DNA from: Candidatus Krumholzibacteriota bacterium
GTDB taxonomy: Bacteria > Krumholzibacteriota > Krumholzibacteriia > Krumholzibacteriales > Krumholzibacteriaceae
Assembly: GCA_016932415.1 (NCBI GenBank)
Contig: JAFGCX010000009.1
Coordinates: forward strand, 1-64,000
Length of the DNA stretch: 64,000 nucleotides
Direction: 5' to 3'
In this document: piece by piece, positions 46,174 through 55,764 of the stretch
Layout of the letters: each line of letters starts with the position of its first letter
Position numbering within the stretch: position 1 is the first letter of the stretch
The notes under the pieces: generated by a model
The model's database searches: none
The model's input: the letters and a program-made list of their open reading frames with translations, nothing else
What the model was told of the DNA's origin: nothing
Program-made: the position numbers and the translations under genes

Positions 46174-47763
46174 TTATCTGACCACCGCGATGAAATTCTT
46201 TTCCACAGTCTTTCTAGTGCCATATTCAATTGTCAGCACTACGACGAACGGGCCGTTGTTGACATCGTCTCCGTCATTGTTGCGAAGATTCCACTCGATC
46301 TGGAAGGCTGTCGATGGTCCCCATTCGAACAGAGTCCTTACCTCTTCTCCAGCAATATCATATATCTCTATCATGACTTCCTGGGCCGTCTCGGTAGTAA
46401 CGATCTCAAAGTTGCCGGGAGAGCGGAATACCTCAGGAAATTCCACGGAACAGGTGACGTCGTAGTCTATAGTCACAGTGTTGGAGTTCTCACTGATATT
46501 TCCTGCCTTGTCTTCAGCGCTGATCCATATATGGCTTGTGCCTGGAAGAAGAACGACAGAATGCTGCATCTTATGGTGAATATGGTTTTCTGTCGTATCG
46601 CCTTCGAAGACCTTGAAGATCGAAAGGTATTCCGTATCATCATCGTCATAGGTGATATCAAGCATCAGGTCGGGTAATATCACCCGTCCACTCCGGTTGT
46701 TGATCACGGGAGCGGGCGGTGCTGTCCTGTCGAGAGTGAATGTTCTGCTTTCCTGTTTCTGCTGGTCAAAATTGTCGGTCGCGACCACTTTCAGGGTGTA
46801 AGTGCCTTCGTCATAGGAAGATACTCCGGTTATGCTGTCAGGCAGATCGAATCTCCAGTAAAGAGTGTCAGCCTGCATCCACGTCTCGTCCGGCAGAAAA
46901 TATGGAGTAGTCGAATAGTTTCCTTCATCATCATATTGTCCCCAGGAGAGATCGATCGTATCCTGGACCCCGCTTCGGTCATGACAATAACCGGTAATCG
47001 AGAGAGGCGCGTCTGTCGTATCAGATGGCAGGCTGGTCAGGAACTTAATCACCGGACCCTTCGTGTCTATGTTCAGCGCTCCTGAGGAAATTGAGCTGTT
47101 TCCCGCTTCATCGGTGATCTTCAGTCCGATAGTATATATTCCGTCGACCCATGAGCCAGCCGGTTTAAAAGTATAGCTGTATTCACCGTCTTCTGCCGCG
47201 CCGAGCGGGTAGTAGTCCGACTCTTCATCAGGATCTGTTATAGTGATCGTCAGATCGGACCCCGATTCATATCCGGTGACAATATAATATACTGATACGT
47301 TCGCCGACGTATCGGGATAGCCGGGGGAGAAAGATCCCGGTTCGATCCTGTCGATAGTTATCACTGGCGCCGTCATGTCTATGATTATCGTCCGGAAGGT
47401 GATATCGGGACTCGATCCGGTCGATTCATAAAGCTTCATCCGGTATTCGCCCTCACCGAGCGGAGTGCCCAGGGAATCACTGCCATACCAGATAGCGGTA
47501 TATTCCCCTTCCGGGCAGGGGGTGAGGAAAAAGAGAGTGTCGAACACTTCGGTGTCGTACAGGTCCTCCACAGTAAGGATCAGTGAATCGATCTCTGTCG
47601 CGACGATGAGAGTCGCTGATAATTCATCCTGCGTTCCGTCACCATCGGGCGAGATCGAGGGGAAATTTATTATCAGCGTAGATTCTCCAGCGACGGCGGG
47701 GGCGGCAGACAGGGCCAGCGCCGCGGCGAGGAAGATATATGCGAAAAACTTCTTTTTTGGCAA
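46174..47763 (-). CDS. Secreted Ig-like repeat protein with FlgD-type C-terminal domain
   Basis: 529 residues. Signal peptide (1-26), then SPDGDGTQDELSATL (residues about 37-51), a start typical of gliding-motility-associated modules. Several bacterial Ig-like domains follow, each with the DxxGN turn (TDEAGNSS, EDKAGNIS) and a TxPV motif. The C-terminal strand-rich domain (IEIYDIAGEEVRTL, WNLRNNDGDDV) is FlgD Ig-like. It ends VEKNFIAVVR rather than the KKxVLLR form. Likely a surface protein exported with the PorV-like barrel next to it. Confidence 0.85.
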   Translation of the reverse strand: MPKKKFFAYIFLAAALALSAAPAVAGESTLIINFPSISPDGDGTQDELSATLIVATEIDSLILTVEDLYDTEVFDTLFFLTPCPEGEYTAIWYGSDSLGTPLGEGEYRMKLYESTGSSPDITFRTIIIDMTAPVITIDRIEPGSFSPGYPDTSANVSVYYIVTGYESGSDLTITITDPDEESDYYPLGAAEDGEYSYTFKPAGSWVDGIYTIGLKITDEAGNSSISSGALNIDTKGPVIKFLTSLPSDTTDAPLSITGYCHDRSGVQDTIDLSWGQYDDEGNYSTTPYFLPDETWMQADTLYWRFDLPDSITGVSSYDEGTYTLKVVATDNFDQQKQESRTFTLDRTAPPAPVINNRSGRVILPDLMLDITYDDDDTEYLSIFKVFEGDTTENHIHHKMQHSVVLLPGTSHIWISAEDKAGNISENSNTVTIDYDVTCSVEFPEVFRSPGNFEIVTTETAQEVMIEIYDIAGEEVRTLFEWGPSTAFQIEWNLRNNDGDDVNNGPFVVVLTIEYGTRKTVEKNFIAVVR

Positions 47764-47958
47764 CAGTTTGACCTCTATCTGTAAAGTTCGTTGTATTATA
47801 AGGATTTAGAATAGAGGCAGTCAACAGATAATTGAGCGGGAGATCCCGTTTTTTATGATGCGAAATCACGGGGCCTTGCGCGAGCTTCTTTTCCTTGCAA
47901 GGCATGGGATATTTAATTATAGTGGTAATCCTTTTATTAGTATCTGTCATGTTTTTCC

Positions 47959-49620
47959 ATGGAGGATGAATTGGGTTTTGAAATGGCATTTATGATCATC
48001 GGCGGGCTCGGTTTCTTCCTGTTCGGGATCAAGGTCATGTCGGAAGGGCTCAGAAGGGTCTCGAGCGACCGGTTGAAGGATATCCTTTCCTATCTGACGC
48101 AGAATAAGCTGATCGCCATGATTGTCGGTGCCGGAGTCACCGCCCTGATACAAAGCAGCAGCGCGATGACAGTGATGGTCGTCGGTTTCGTAAATGCCGG
48201 ACTTCTTACTTTAAAACAGGCGATACCCGTAGTCCTCGGTGCCAACATAGGCACGACATTCACAGCCTGGCTGGTCAGTTTTCTCGCTGTATTCAAGATC
48301 ACTCATTACGCTCTTCCGGCAGTCGGGATAGGTTTCTTCTTAATGTTGATGGAACGCAGGTCAAGTCTCAAGCAGTGGGGAGAAGTGATCTTTGGATTCG
48401 GTGTGCTGTTTGTCGGCATCGGATTCATGAAAGACGCTTTCGAACCTCTTGAGAGCAGCGAACATGTGTTGCGGATCATGGTCAATTTCAGCGAGTACCC
48501 GATCCTTGGCGTGCTGGTCGGCACCGCGATCACGATGCTTCTGCAGAGCAGCAGCGCCACGATCGCTCTTGTGCAGCTTCTCGCGCTGAGGGGGCTTATC
48601 GATTTCCCAGCCGCGATACCGATTATTCTCGGAGACAATATAGGGACGACGATCACGGCGCAGATAGCGACCATAAATGGCTCGACCGGAGCAAAGAGAG
48701 TTGCCTGGGCGCATACTCTCTTCAACGTCTTCGGGACCGCTTACATGCTGATCTTCGTCTACATGGGACTGTATGAAAGGTTTATCGAGTGGCTTGTCCC
48801 GGGAGCCGTTAATACAAAGAATATCATGGTCCATATAGCCCTGGCTCATTCGGCCTTCAATATTTTCAATGCTATATTATTCCTGCCGGCGACATCATTG
48901 CTTCAGAAGCTGGTAGAAAAATTGATCAGGGAGACCGGGGACGTGGTAAGCATCAAACCGAAATTCCTTGAAAAACATTTTCTCGAAACGCCGGTCATCG
49001 CCCTGAATCAGAGTCGCCTTGAGGTCGTTAGGATGCTTGGGCTGGCCGAATCGGCGTTCAAGAGTTCCTTCGATCTTTTCGTCAATAACAGGATCGAAAT
49101 GGCGAAAAAAGTTTCGAGAAGGGAAGAGGCGGTCGATAATCTGCAGGCCGAGATCACCCGTTATCTTATCGATATCTCGATGGAGCCTCTCGATAAAGAG
49201 GAAGCGGAGATGATCCCCGTCTTTATTCATTCCGTCAATGATATAGAGAGAATAGCCGACCAGGCGGAGAATATCGTCGAACTGGGGATGAGAAAAATGG
49301 ATCGGAAACTCGAACTGTCTGTTGATGCGGTCGGAGAACTGCAGGAGATGTTCGGTATCACGCTGGAAATGATCGAAGATGTCAATAAAGGATTAAAGAC
49401 GAACGATCTGAAACACGCCAAGAGAGCGATGAAGAAGGAAGACCTCCTCAACCGGATGCAGATCGAACTGAGGATGAAGCATGTCGATCGGCTTAATGCC
49501 GGATCATGCGATGTCTACGCCGGGATGATTTTCCTCGACTGCGTCGATTATATGGAAAAGATCGGGGATCATCTTGCCAATATAGCCCAGGGACTGCTTG
49601 GCGGGTTCCGCTGGGATTAG
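47959..49620 (+). CDS. Na/Pi cotransporter family protein with PhoU-like domain
   Basis: 553 residues. The membrane part (about 9-315) has two inverted repeats with the family's QSSSA motifs (ALIQSSSAMTVM and MLLQSSSATIAL), each with a GANIGTT or GDNIGTT loop. The C-terminal part (about 345-545) holds PhoU-like helices (ESAFKSSFDLF, ADQAENIVELG). It moves phosphate with sodium. ATG 47959, or a TTG at 47971 with GGAGG five bases before it. Divergent from the Ig-repeat gene. Confidence 0.92.
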   Translation: MEDELGFEMAFMIIGGLGFFLFGIKVMSEGLRRVSSDRLKDILSYLTQNKLIAMIVGAGVTALIQSSSAMTVMVVGFVNAGLLTLKQAIPVVLGANIGTTFTAWLVSFLAVFKITHYALPAVGIGFFLMLMERRSSLKQWGEVIFGFGVLFVGIGFMKDAFEPLESSEHVLRIMVNFSEYPILGVLVGTAITMLLQSSSATIALVQLLALRGLIDFPAAIPIILGDNIGTTITAQIATINGSTGAKRVAWAHTLFNVFGTAYMLIFVYMGLYERFIEWLVPGAVNTKNIMVHIALAHSAFNIFNAILFLPATSLLQKLVEKLIRETGDVVSIKPKFLEKHFLETPVIALNQSRLEVVRMLGLAESAFKSSFDLFVNNRIEMAKKVSRREEAVDNLQAEITRYLIDISMEPLDKEEAEMIPVFIHSVNDIERIADQAENIVELGMRKMDRKLELSVDAVGELQEMFGITLEMIEDVNKGLKTNDLKHAKRAMKKEDLLNRMQIELRMKHVDRLNAGSCDVYAGMIFLDCVDYMEKIGDHLANIAQGLLGGFRWD

Positions 49621-49662
49621 CGCACGGAACACGGGAAGAAGGGCTAAGAGACCGCGGTAATC

Positions 49663-51807
49663 TTATCGGGGACTTTTCTCCTGCTCCCGGAGTTTCTTCG
49701 ATATCCTTTCGATATCATCGTTGGGAGGCGGCGAAGTCCTGTTGAGTTCGCCGCAGCGGCGAAGGTGGTCGAGCGCTACGGAGTAATTGCCCATTTCTTC
49801 CTCGACAAGTGCCATATTGTAATGAAGTGTCGGTGAAAAATCGTTCGACCTGAGTGCTTCACTGAGGATCTTATGGGCCTGTTTGAATTCTTTTTTCTCC
49901 ATCGCGATCATGGCGAGATTGTTTGAAGCGATCCAGTCCGTAGGATAGGTCCTCCGCGCTCTTTCGTAGTATCGCTTTGCTTCTTCATATTCTTTTTCCT
50001 TCTGAAGCTCTACGCCCTTGTTCAACAGCGCTGAAGTCAGGTTCTTGAGGTACTGGTCGTTCTCCGGGTCGAACTCGAGGACCGTCTCATAAGTCCTGAT
50101 GGCCTCATCGTACCTGCTGCTGTGATTATAAGCGTAGCCAAGCCGGATCCAGTACCTGACCCTTGTCGAGTCAGCATTTTTAAGCTTGATATATTCCGCT
50201 ATAGCTTCTTCCATCCAGTTGTTCTCGATATATGCCTCAGCCAGTTTCTCGGAATATTCCATGTCATCAGGTCTCAATCTCGCGGCCTTGATCATGTTCG
50301 ATACAGCATCGCTCTTTCTGTCTTCCATCGTATTGATCGTCGCGAGAGTCGACCAGACAGAGGCGTCTTCCCCGTTTTTCCCTGCCGATAACTGGAGCCA
50401 CTCTGTAGCTTCGGCGAATTGTCTTTTCTCGAAATATCTATTGCCGATGATCTTCTCCGGTCCGCCTTGTGGTAGGGGAAGTTCCCTGATTCTTTTGATT
50501 CCGAGATTATCCGAATGCGAGATGGCGATCATCGGGGTCGAATGAAAGATACCAAGAGCGAAAATGAGCAATGCCGCGTAACCGAATTTTGAACGGAATG
50601 CAAGACGTGAATTCAGGGCCCAGAGCGAATAGGCCGCGAACACGGGACCCGAGACGGCGATAATATCCCATCGGAGACCGGACTCTATCTTTTGAGCGGT
50701 CAAGATAAGAAAGAGAAAAGCGCTCACGGACGCCGTGGCGAGAAACCTTTCCTCGAACAGGGAAGATTGAGCCGCGTGGTGCCTGTTCCGTTTGGATGTG
50801 AGGAGGAAGAAAAGGGCTGTGATCGACACTGGACCGGCGAGAAGAAGGGCATTGCTCAAGTCGGAAAAGAGTTTGATGGTATTGCCTGAAGCGAGAAAAT
50901 GAGTGAACTCCCGGAAAAGGGCAAAAAGGGATCTCGATGGTCCGGAGAAGCTGCCTCCCCAAAAAGGCGACAGATCTGCCGCCGCGTATAGTATTACAAT
51001 GACAGTGATAGCGGGGATAATACCTCTTCTTCGGTCCTTTTCCCTGAAGTCGACAGCGGCGAGATATGCGAATCCGGGCAGAAGGAAGAGTGTGGACAGA
51101 CTGGCCATGATCGAGAGAATAAACAAGAACGCAGTCAACCAGAGTGGAGTATTACCCCTTATATGGGTTATTGAGGAGACGACGAAAAGGATCACAAAGA
51201 GCATCGCCAGAGGCGTGTTTCCCCCTGATCCGAAAAAGAGGGTAAAATATCCTCCCGAAACCACGACAAGAAGCGAAAGGGTCCGGTTTTCGGAGAGGTA
51301 TTTACCTTCCCGGTGGAGAGCGCGGGAGAGGAAAGCGGCAAGAAGTATGTATACTCCACCTGAGATAATACTGAGAAGAGTCGTGGCTGAAGAAGCGCTC
51401 AGCAGCAGGATCGAATTGGCCAGGATGAATATCAATTGATTGAGCATCAAGGCCAGGGGCGCGCCGGGTACGAAGAAAATACCATTTGTGACAGCCTCCG
51501 AGATCTCAACCCTTTCACCCCAGTAATCATGCCCGGACCTGAGCTGCCACATCAGGATGACCATTATGCCAAGTATGATAATCGATATCCATCTGTCAGA
51601 CAGGCGGATGCGATTGAAAATATTGAGGATCTTCTGATTGATCCCGCCGATCAGAAGCAGAAGGAGAATCGCGGCGAGTACTATCTGCGTTGTATACGAA
51701 ACTGCCGACCATGACGAAAGGCCCCAGAGGGGGAGGCCTGCGAATGTCGAAGATGTTATCGTAACGATTATATACAGGAGGAACAATATCTGTATCTTTT
51801 TTATCAT
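49663..51807 (-). CDS. Polytopic membrane protein with TPR domain
   Basis: 714 residues. About twelve hydrophobic helices (residues 5-425) are followed by a long TPR tail (about 445-690; ATEWLQLSAGKNG, WIRLGYAYNHSSRYDEAI, LNKGVELQKEKEYEEAKRYY, NMALVEEEMGNYSVALDHL). The layout matches the GT39-like gene at 39113 and may be another GT-C enzyme, but no catalytic loop is clear. Its start overlaps the end of the symporter gene by 4 bases (ATGA), so the two are translationally coupled. Confidence 0.7.
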   Translation of the reverse strand: MIKKIQILFLLYIIVTITSSTFAGLPLWGLSSWSAVSYTTQIVLAAILLLLLIGGINQKILNIFNRIRLSDRWISIIILGIMVILMWQLRSGHDYWGERVEISEAVTNGIFFVPGAPLALMLNQLIFILANSILLLSASSATTLLSIISGGVYILLAAFLSRALHREGKYLSENRTLSLLVVVSGGYFTLFFGSGGNTPLAMLFVILFVVSSITHIRGNTPLWLTAFLFILSIMASLSTLFLLPGFAYLAAVDFREKDRRRGIIPAITVIVILYAAADLSPFWGGSFSGPSRSLFALFREFTHFLASGNTIKLFSDLSNALLLAGPVSITALFFLLTSKRNRHHAAQSSLFEERFLATASVSAFLFLILTAQKIESGLRWDIIAVSGPVFAAYSLWALNSRLAFRSKFGYAALLIFALGIFHSTPMIAISHSDNLGIKRIRELPLPQGGPEKIIGNRYFEKRQFAEATEWLQLSAGKNGEDASVWSTLATINTMEDRKSDAVSNMIKAARLRPDDMEYSEKLAEAYIENNWMEEAIAEYIKLKNADSTRVRYWIRLGYAYNHSSRYDEAIRTYETVLEFDPENDQYLKNLTSALLNKGVELQKEKEYEEAKRYYERARRTYPTDWIASNNLAMIAMEKKEFKQAHKILSEALRSNDFSPTLHYNMALVEEEMGNYSVALDHLRRCGELNRTSPPPNDDIERISKKLREQEKSPR

Positions 51808-53087
51808 TTTTTCTCCTTTTCAGACTCTGCCGGAATCGCGTGCAGGTCTCCTTCTGTGGCGGCCACGATGACGGCAGCGGAGGCGTCACCCGTAATATTG
51901 ACCACTGTCCGGCACATGTCGAGTATTCTGTCGACACCAAGGACGAGCGCTATCCCTTCAAGGGGGACTCCTATCGTCTGAAGGACCATCGCCAGGGTTA
52001 TGATCCCCACGCCAGGGACGCCGGCTGTCCCTATAGAAGCAAGCGTAGCCATGAGGACGATCGTCAGCTGATCTCCTATCGAGAGAGATATACCATATAC
52101 CTGCGCTATAAATACGGCCGCGACGCCCTGATACAAAGCTGTTCCATCCATATTGATCGTCGCGCCGAGAGGAAGGACGAAGCTCGATATTTCTTCCGAG
52201 ACCCCGAGGTTCTCCTCGACGCATTCTATGGTGACCGGAAGGGTCGCGTTACTCGACGAGGTGGAGAAGGCGATCAGCTGGGCCGGTCTGATAGCCCTGA
52301 AAAAAACCATCGGCCTGATCCCGGAGAAGACGCGGACCGCGGAAGAGTAGATGAACACTCCGTGGACAGCGAGGCCGACGATCACGACAATAGCGTATCG
52401 GAGAAGGGAAAGGAGGATATCGATCCCGAACTTTCCGACGACGGCGGCGATCAGAGCCAGTACTCCAAGGGGAGCCATCTTCATCACGATATGGACAAGT
52501 TGGACCATCCCATCGCTTACCGCCGCGAAAAAATCGATTACAGGTTTTCCGCCGTTTCCCGGTATCAAAGTCACAGCGATCCCGAAGATCAGAGCGAAGA
52601 ATATTATCTGCAGCATGTTCTCCTCAGCCAGGCTTTCGACAGGATTGGCAGGGACAATGCGGGTTATCGTCTCCAGGACTCCGGGTTTGTTTTTAGCGAG
52701 ATCAATTTTAAGAGCGGCTTCTTTTTCGTATGACGCCATCAACTGGGTCCTGGTCGAAGAATCTATATTCTCGCCAGGTTTGAAGATATTTCCGAGAGTA
52801 AGGCCGATAGTGATAGCGATAGCCGTTGTGCAAAGATAATAGGCTACGGTCTTGGCTCCTATCCTTCCGAGTTTTTTAATATCACCAAGGCTTGCCGTAC
52901 CGACAAAGAGGGATGAGAAGACGAGAGGGACTACGATCATTCGAATCAACCGGATGAACAGTTTACCAAGAGGTTCTATAACTTCAGCTCGAGGCCCAAG
53001 CAGGAGACCTATCGGGATTCCCGCGACAAGACCGATCATGATCTTTGTATGAAGGGGAATCTTTAGAAATTTCCTGAATAGATTCAC
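51804..53087 (-). CDS. Dicarboxylate/amino acid:cation symporter (GltP/DctA family)
   Basis: 428 residues, the usual length. Signature segments are FSTSSNATLPVTIECVEEN (hairpin loop HP1), GATINMDGTALYQG (TM7), and ASIGTAGVPGVGIITL (HP2), then VDRILDMCRTVVNITGDA in the last helix. It imports C4-dicarboxylates, glutamate or aspartate with Na or protons. I take the GTG at 53087 (AGCAGG seven bases upstream; product starts VNLFRKFLKIPL); the open frame runs on to 53288, but that extension would overlap the divergent gene. Confidence 0.92.
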   Translation of the reverse strand: MNLFRKFLKIPLHTKIMIGLVAGIPIGLLLGPRAEVIEPLGKLFIRLIRMIVVPLVFSSLFVGTASLGDIKKLGRIGAKTVAYYLCTTAIAITIGLTLGNIFKPGENIDSSTRTQLMASYEKEAALKIDLAKNKPGVLETITRIVPANPVESLAEENMLQIIFFALIFGIAVTLIPGNGGKPVIDFFAAVSDGMVQLVHIVMKMAPLGVLALIAAVVGKFGIDILLSLLRYAIVVIVGLAVHGVFIYSSAVRVFSGIRPMVFFRAIRPAQLIAFSTSSSNATLPVTIECVEENLGVSEEISSFVLPLGATINMDGTALYQGVAAVFIAQVYGISLSIGDQLTIVLMATLASIGTAGVPGVGIITLAMVLQTIGVPLEGIALVLGVDRILDMCRTVVNITGDASAAVIVAATEGDLHAIPAESEKEKK

Positions 53088-53235
53088 ATTTAAACCTGCT
53101 GGCCGTCTGCATCCGGTGATCACCCTCGCGCTGAGGCTGACGGAACCGAAATTACTTGAATTCCTGTTTAATGTAAGACAAAATACCCGTGATGAAAACA
53201 ACTTTTCACTCCCCGAACCAGGCAAAGGGTTTATT

Positions 53236-53982
53236 GTGAGGTTGACCCGTAGCAGGAAGGCTGCCTTGATCAAGAAGAGCGTACTCATTTTATCAGTGCT
53301 CCTTCTTTATATCTCCCAGGGATGCACTACGGGCGATGTCGTCTATGACAGGCTCAGAGAGTCGATGGTACGCGAGCAGATCATCGCCCGGGGAATAACG
53401 GACGAGAAAGTCATTCTCGCCATGAAAAGCGTCCCAAGGCATCTTTTCGTCCCCGAAGAATATACTGGTATCGCGTACATCGACAGTCCTCTCCCAATCG
53501 GGAGTAAACAGACTATATCTCAACCATATATCGTAGCGTTGATGACGGCTTTCCTGAGTCCTGATTCGCTGGACAGGATACTGGAGGTCGGGACCGGTTC
53601 AGGATACCAGGCAGCTGTTCTATCGATGATCGTCGATTCAGTCTTTACTATCGAGATCCTTTCCGAACTGGCCTCGCGTGCTTCCGCCCTGCTTGATACG
53701 CTCGGATACGATAATGTCATGGTCAGAACGGGGGATGGTTATAACGGATGGCCGGGGAAAGCTCCTTTTGACGGTATTATAGTGACCGCCGCGGCTCCAA
53801 GGATCCCTGAACCTCTCGTCGAGCAACTGAAGTTGGGAGGGATGCTTGTGATCCCGGAAGGTCAGTTTCCCCAAAAACTCAATCTGTATGAAAAAGTGGC
53901 AGACGGACTCAAACTTCACTCTTCAGTGCCGGTGCAGTTCGTTCCGATGACCGGGAAGATAAGAGAAAGGAATAAAAAGTAA
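53236..53982 (+). CDS. pcm: Protein-L-isoaspartate O-methyltransferase, lipoprotein form
   Basis: Repairs isoaspartyl residues by methyl transfer from SAM. 248 residues from GTG 53236, which has AAAGGG upstream. The product begins with basic residues, a hydrophobic core and YISQGC, a probable lipoprotein signal ending at Cys30. The PIMT domain follows, with MREQII, PRHLFVP, SQPYIVALMT, LEVGTGSGYQAAVLS (SAM motif) and AAAPRIP. Cytoplasmic Pcm lacks a signal, so an exported copy is odd because SAM is cytoplasmic. Longer in-frame starts reach 53116. One base separates it from the M48 gene, so one operon. Confidence 0.88.
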   Translation: MRLTRSRKAALIKKSVLILSVLLLYISQGCTTGDVVYDRLRESMVREQIIARGITDEKVILAMKSVPRHLFVPEEYTGIAYIDSPLPIGSKQTISQPYIVALMTAFLSPDSLDRILEVGTGSGYQAAVLSMIVDSVFTIEILSELASRASALLDTLGYDNVMVRTGDGYNGWPGKAPFDGIIVTAAAPRIPEPLVEQLKLGGMLVIPEGQFPQKLNLYEKVADGLKLHSSVPVQFVPMTGKIRERNKK

Positions 53983-53983
53983 A

Positions 53984-54799
53984 ATGAAATATTCAAAGGA
54001 TCTTATAAGATTATCAGGATACGGTGTAATCTTTCTTTTCGCTGTTCTTGCCGGCGGTTGCGCCACGACCGGCATAAATTCCGGCCAGGTCAACCTGATC
54101 AGTTCTCCCGAAGAGGTCCAGATGGGAAAGGAGTTCTCGGTAGAGATCGAAAAGCAGTTCGAGATCTATGACGATCCTGAGGTCTCGGGGTATGTCCAGC
54201 GGGTCGGAAATCGTCTTGTCCAGGTCTGCGATCGAAGGGACATCGAGTATCATTTTGCTGTTATAAATAAAGATGAATTAAACGCTTTTGCTCTTCCGGG
54301 AGGGTATATCTATATCTACACGGGACTGTTATCCGAACTCGACGACGAAGCTCAACTTGCAGGCGTGCTGGCTCATGAGATCGGGCACGTGGCTTCGCGT
54401 CATTCGACCGAGAGGCTTACGGCGATGTATGGATACCAGATCCTTTCCAGCCTGATACTTGGAGACAATCCCGGGCAGATGGCCCAGCTTGTCTCGAACA
54501 TATTCTCCACCGGGGGATTCCTCGCCTACAGCAGAACGAATGAGTTTGAAGCTGACAGGCTTGGATCGAAATATTCAAATTCCGCCGGATATGACCCCAA
54601 CGGAATAGTCGAATTGCTCGGCAAACTGCATTCGACAGAAGAAAGGGAACCAGGCAAGCTCGAGGAACTTCTCTCGACCCATCCGCCTACTTCAGACAGG
54701 ATCGCGAGGACGAAGACGATCGTAGCGTCGTTTGGAGATACATCCGGAAAAGAAAGGTCAGCGGCCAGGTACCAGGAGATGAAAAGATCCCTGCCGTGA
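53984..54799 (+). CDS. M48-family metallopeptidase lipoprotein (BepA/LoiP-like)
   Basis: 271 residues. A lipoprotein signal ends at Cys26 (LAGGC). The zinc motif HEIGH gives His131, Glu132 and His135, with the third ligand in NEFEADRLG. It probably degrades or quality-controls misfolded envelope proteins. No TPR domain follows, unlike BepA. It starts one base after the pcm stop, so exported repair and proteolysis may be linked (inference). Confidence 0.92.
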   Translation: MKYSKDLIRLSGYGVIFLFAVLAGGCATTGINSGQVNLISSPEEVQMGKEFSVEIEKQFEIYDDPEVSGYVQRVGNRLVQVCDRRDIEYHFAVINKDELNAFALPGGYIYIYTGLLSELDDEAQLAGVLAHEIGHVASRHSTERLTAMYGYQILSSLILGDNPGQMAQLVSNIFSTGGFLAYSRTNEFEADRLGSKYSNSAGYDPNGIVELLGKLHSTEEREPGKLEELLSTHPPTSDRIARTKTIVASFGDTSGKERSAARYQEMKRSLP

Positions 54800-54806
54800 A
54801 GGGTCT

Positions 54807-55757
54807 TTACATTGACGGGTAGTCTAACCGGAATCTTCGCCTGTAGTATATCCTCGTCGCTATGACGATAATTAAGAGGAAAGGGATATACAGTCTGAAC
54901 AGGAATCCCGCAACGACAGAAAAAACAAGAGTGGAGAGCTTGGCAGGAATGAGAATATTGCTCCGGGAAAGACGGGCATTTTCAGATCTCATCGGAACCA
55001 GGAAAGCGGGAAGGGAGAGCAGGGTGGCATAGAGCGCTTCCCTGTTTGATGAAATGACGGCAAGAACCGCTGCAGCTGCCATAAGGATCGTCGAGAAGAT
55101 CAATCCCTTTTTTACTCCGAGAGCGATTCCGCTGGTGCGGAGCGAGCTTTTCCTGTCGCCTTCGATGTCAGCCAGGGTTGTCACCAGGTGAACCGAGGCG
55201 ACAGCGAATGGATATGGAAGAAGGATGATCAGACCTTTCAGTTCCCCTCCGACAGCGATCCATCCAGCGAGAGTGTTGAGAATGCCATTTCCAACAGCGT
55301 TGGCAAGTACGTCGAAAAGAGGGCGTTTTTTGAGCCTTACAGGCTCTACCGAGTAAATGATGCCGAGAAGCAGGCCGGCGAACGAGATCAGCGTGAAACC
55401 GGCAGGTAACCACGTGAAAGAGATCGCCAGCGAAATGATGATAAGGACCGATGCTTCCACTGATGCTGTTCTTACGGAGATGATCGATTCTGGAATAAAA
55501 AAGAGCTTGTCGTTATCGAGATCGCTTTCCCTGTCCGATATCTGGTTGATTATATAAATGGCTCCGGTCAACATCGTAAAGGCTATTATTCCCGGAATGA
55601 ATCGGCCCGACCAGAGATCTCCCGAATGGCCGGAGTGCCAGGCGCCAAGCAGAAAGAATGTCCACACGGGAACAAGGATGAGTGGCCTGAGAAGAAACAG
55701 ATGATCGAGAGACCGCAATATAATTGAAGGTCTTTTATCCAGGTGCGAAGCTACCAT
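54807..55757 (-). CDS. UbiA-family prenyltransferase
   Basis: 316 residues and about nine hydrophobic helices. The first Asp-rich motif NQISDRESDLDND (Asn71, Asp75, Asp79) and the second (LADIEGDRKS) bind Mg-pyrophosphate. It prenylates an aromatic or glycerophosphate acceptor; quinone, heme or lipid products are all possible and no neighbour decides between them. It lies 7 bases after the acyl-CoA synthetase stop, so probably co-transcribed. Confidence 0.9.
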   Translation of the reverse strand: MVASHLDKRPSIILRSLDHLFLLRPLILVPVWTFFLLGAWHSGHSGDLWSGRFIPGIIAFTMLTGAIYIINQISDRESDLDNDKLFFIPESIISVRTASVEASVLIIISLAISFTWLPAGFTLISFAGLLLGIIYSVEPVRLKKRPLFDVLANAVGNGILNTLAGWIAVGGELKGLIILLPYPFAVASVHLVTTLADIEGDRKSSLRTSGIALGVKKGLIFSTILMAAAAVLAVISSNREALYATLLSLPAFLVPMRSENARLSRSNILIPAKLSTLVFSVVAGFLFRLYIPFLLIIVIATRIYYRRRFRLDYPSM

Positions 55758-55764
55758 CGCTGAT

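Noticed and set aside
47846-47866. Terminator-like GC hairpin with T-run
   Set aside because: The stem is only about five base pairs and no plus-strand gene ends nearby; it lies in a divergent promoter region.
51840-52733. 297-codon plus-strand frame
   Set aside because: It is antisense to the symporter gene, is extremely rich in Asp, Arg and His, and shows no domain; it is a shadow of the real gene.
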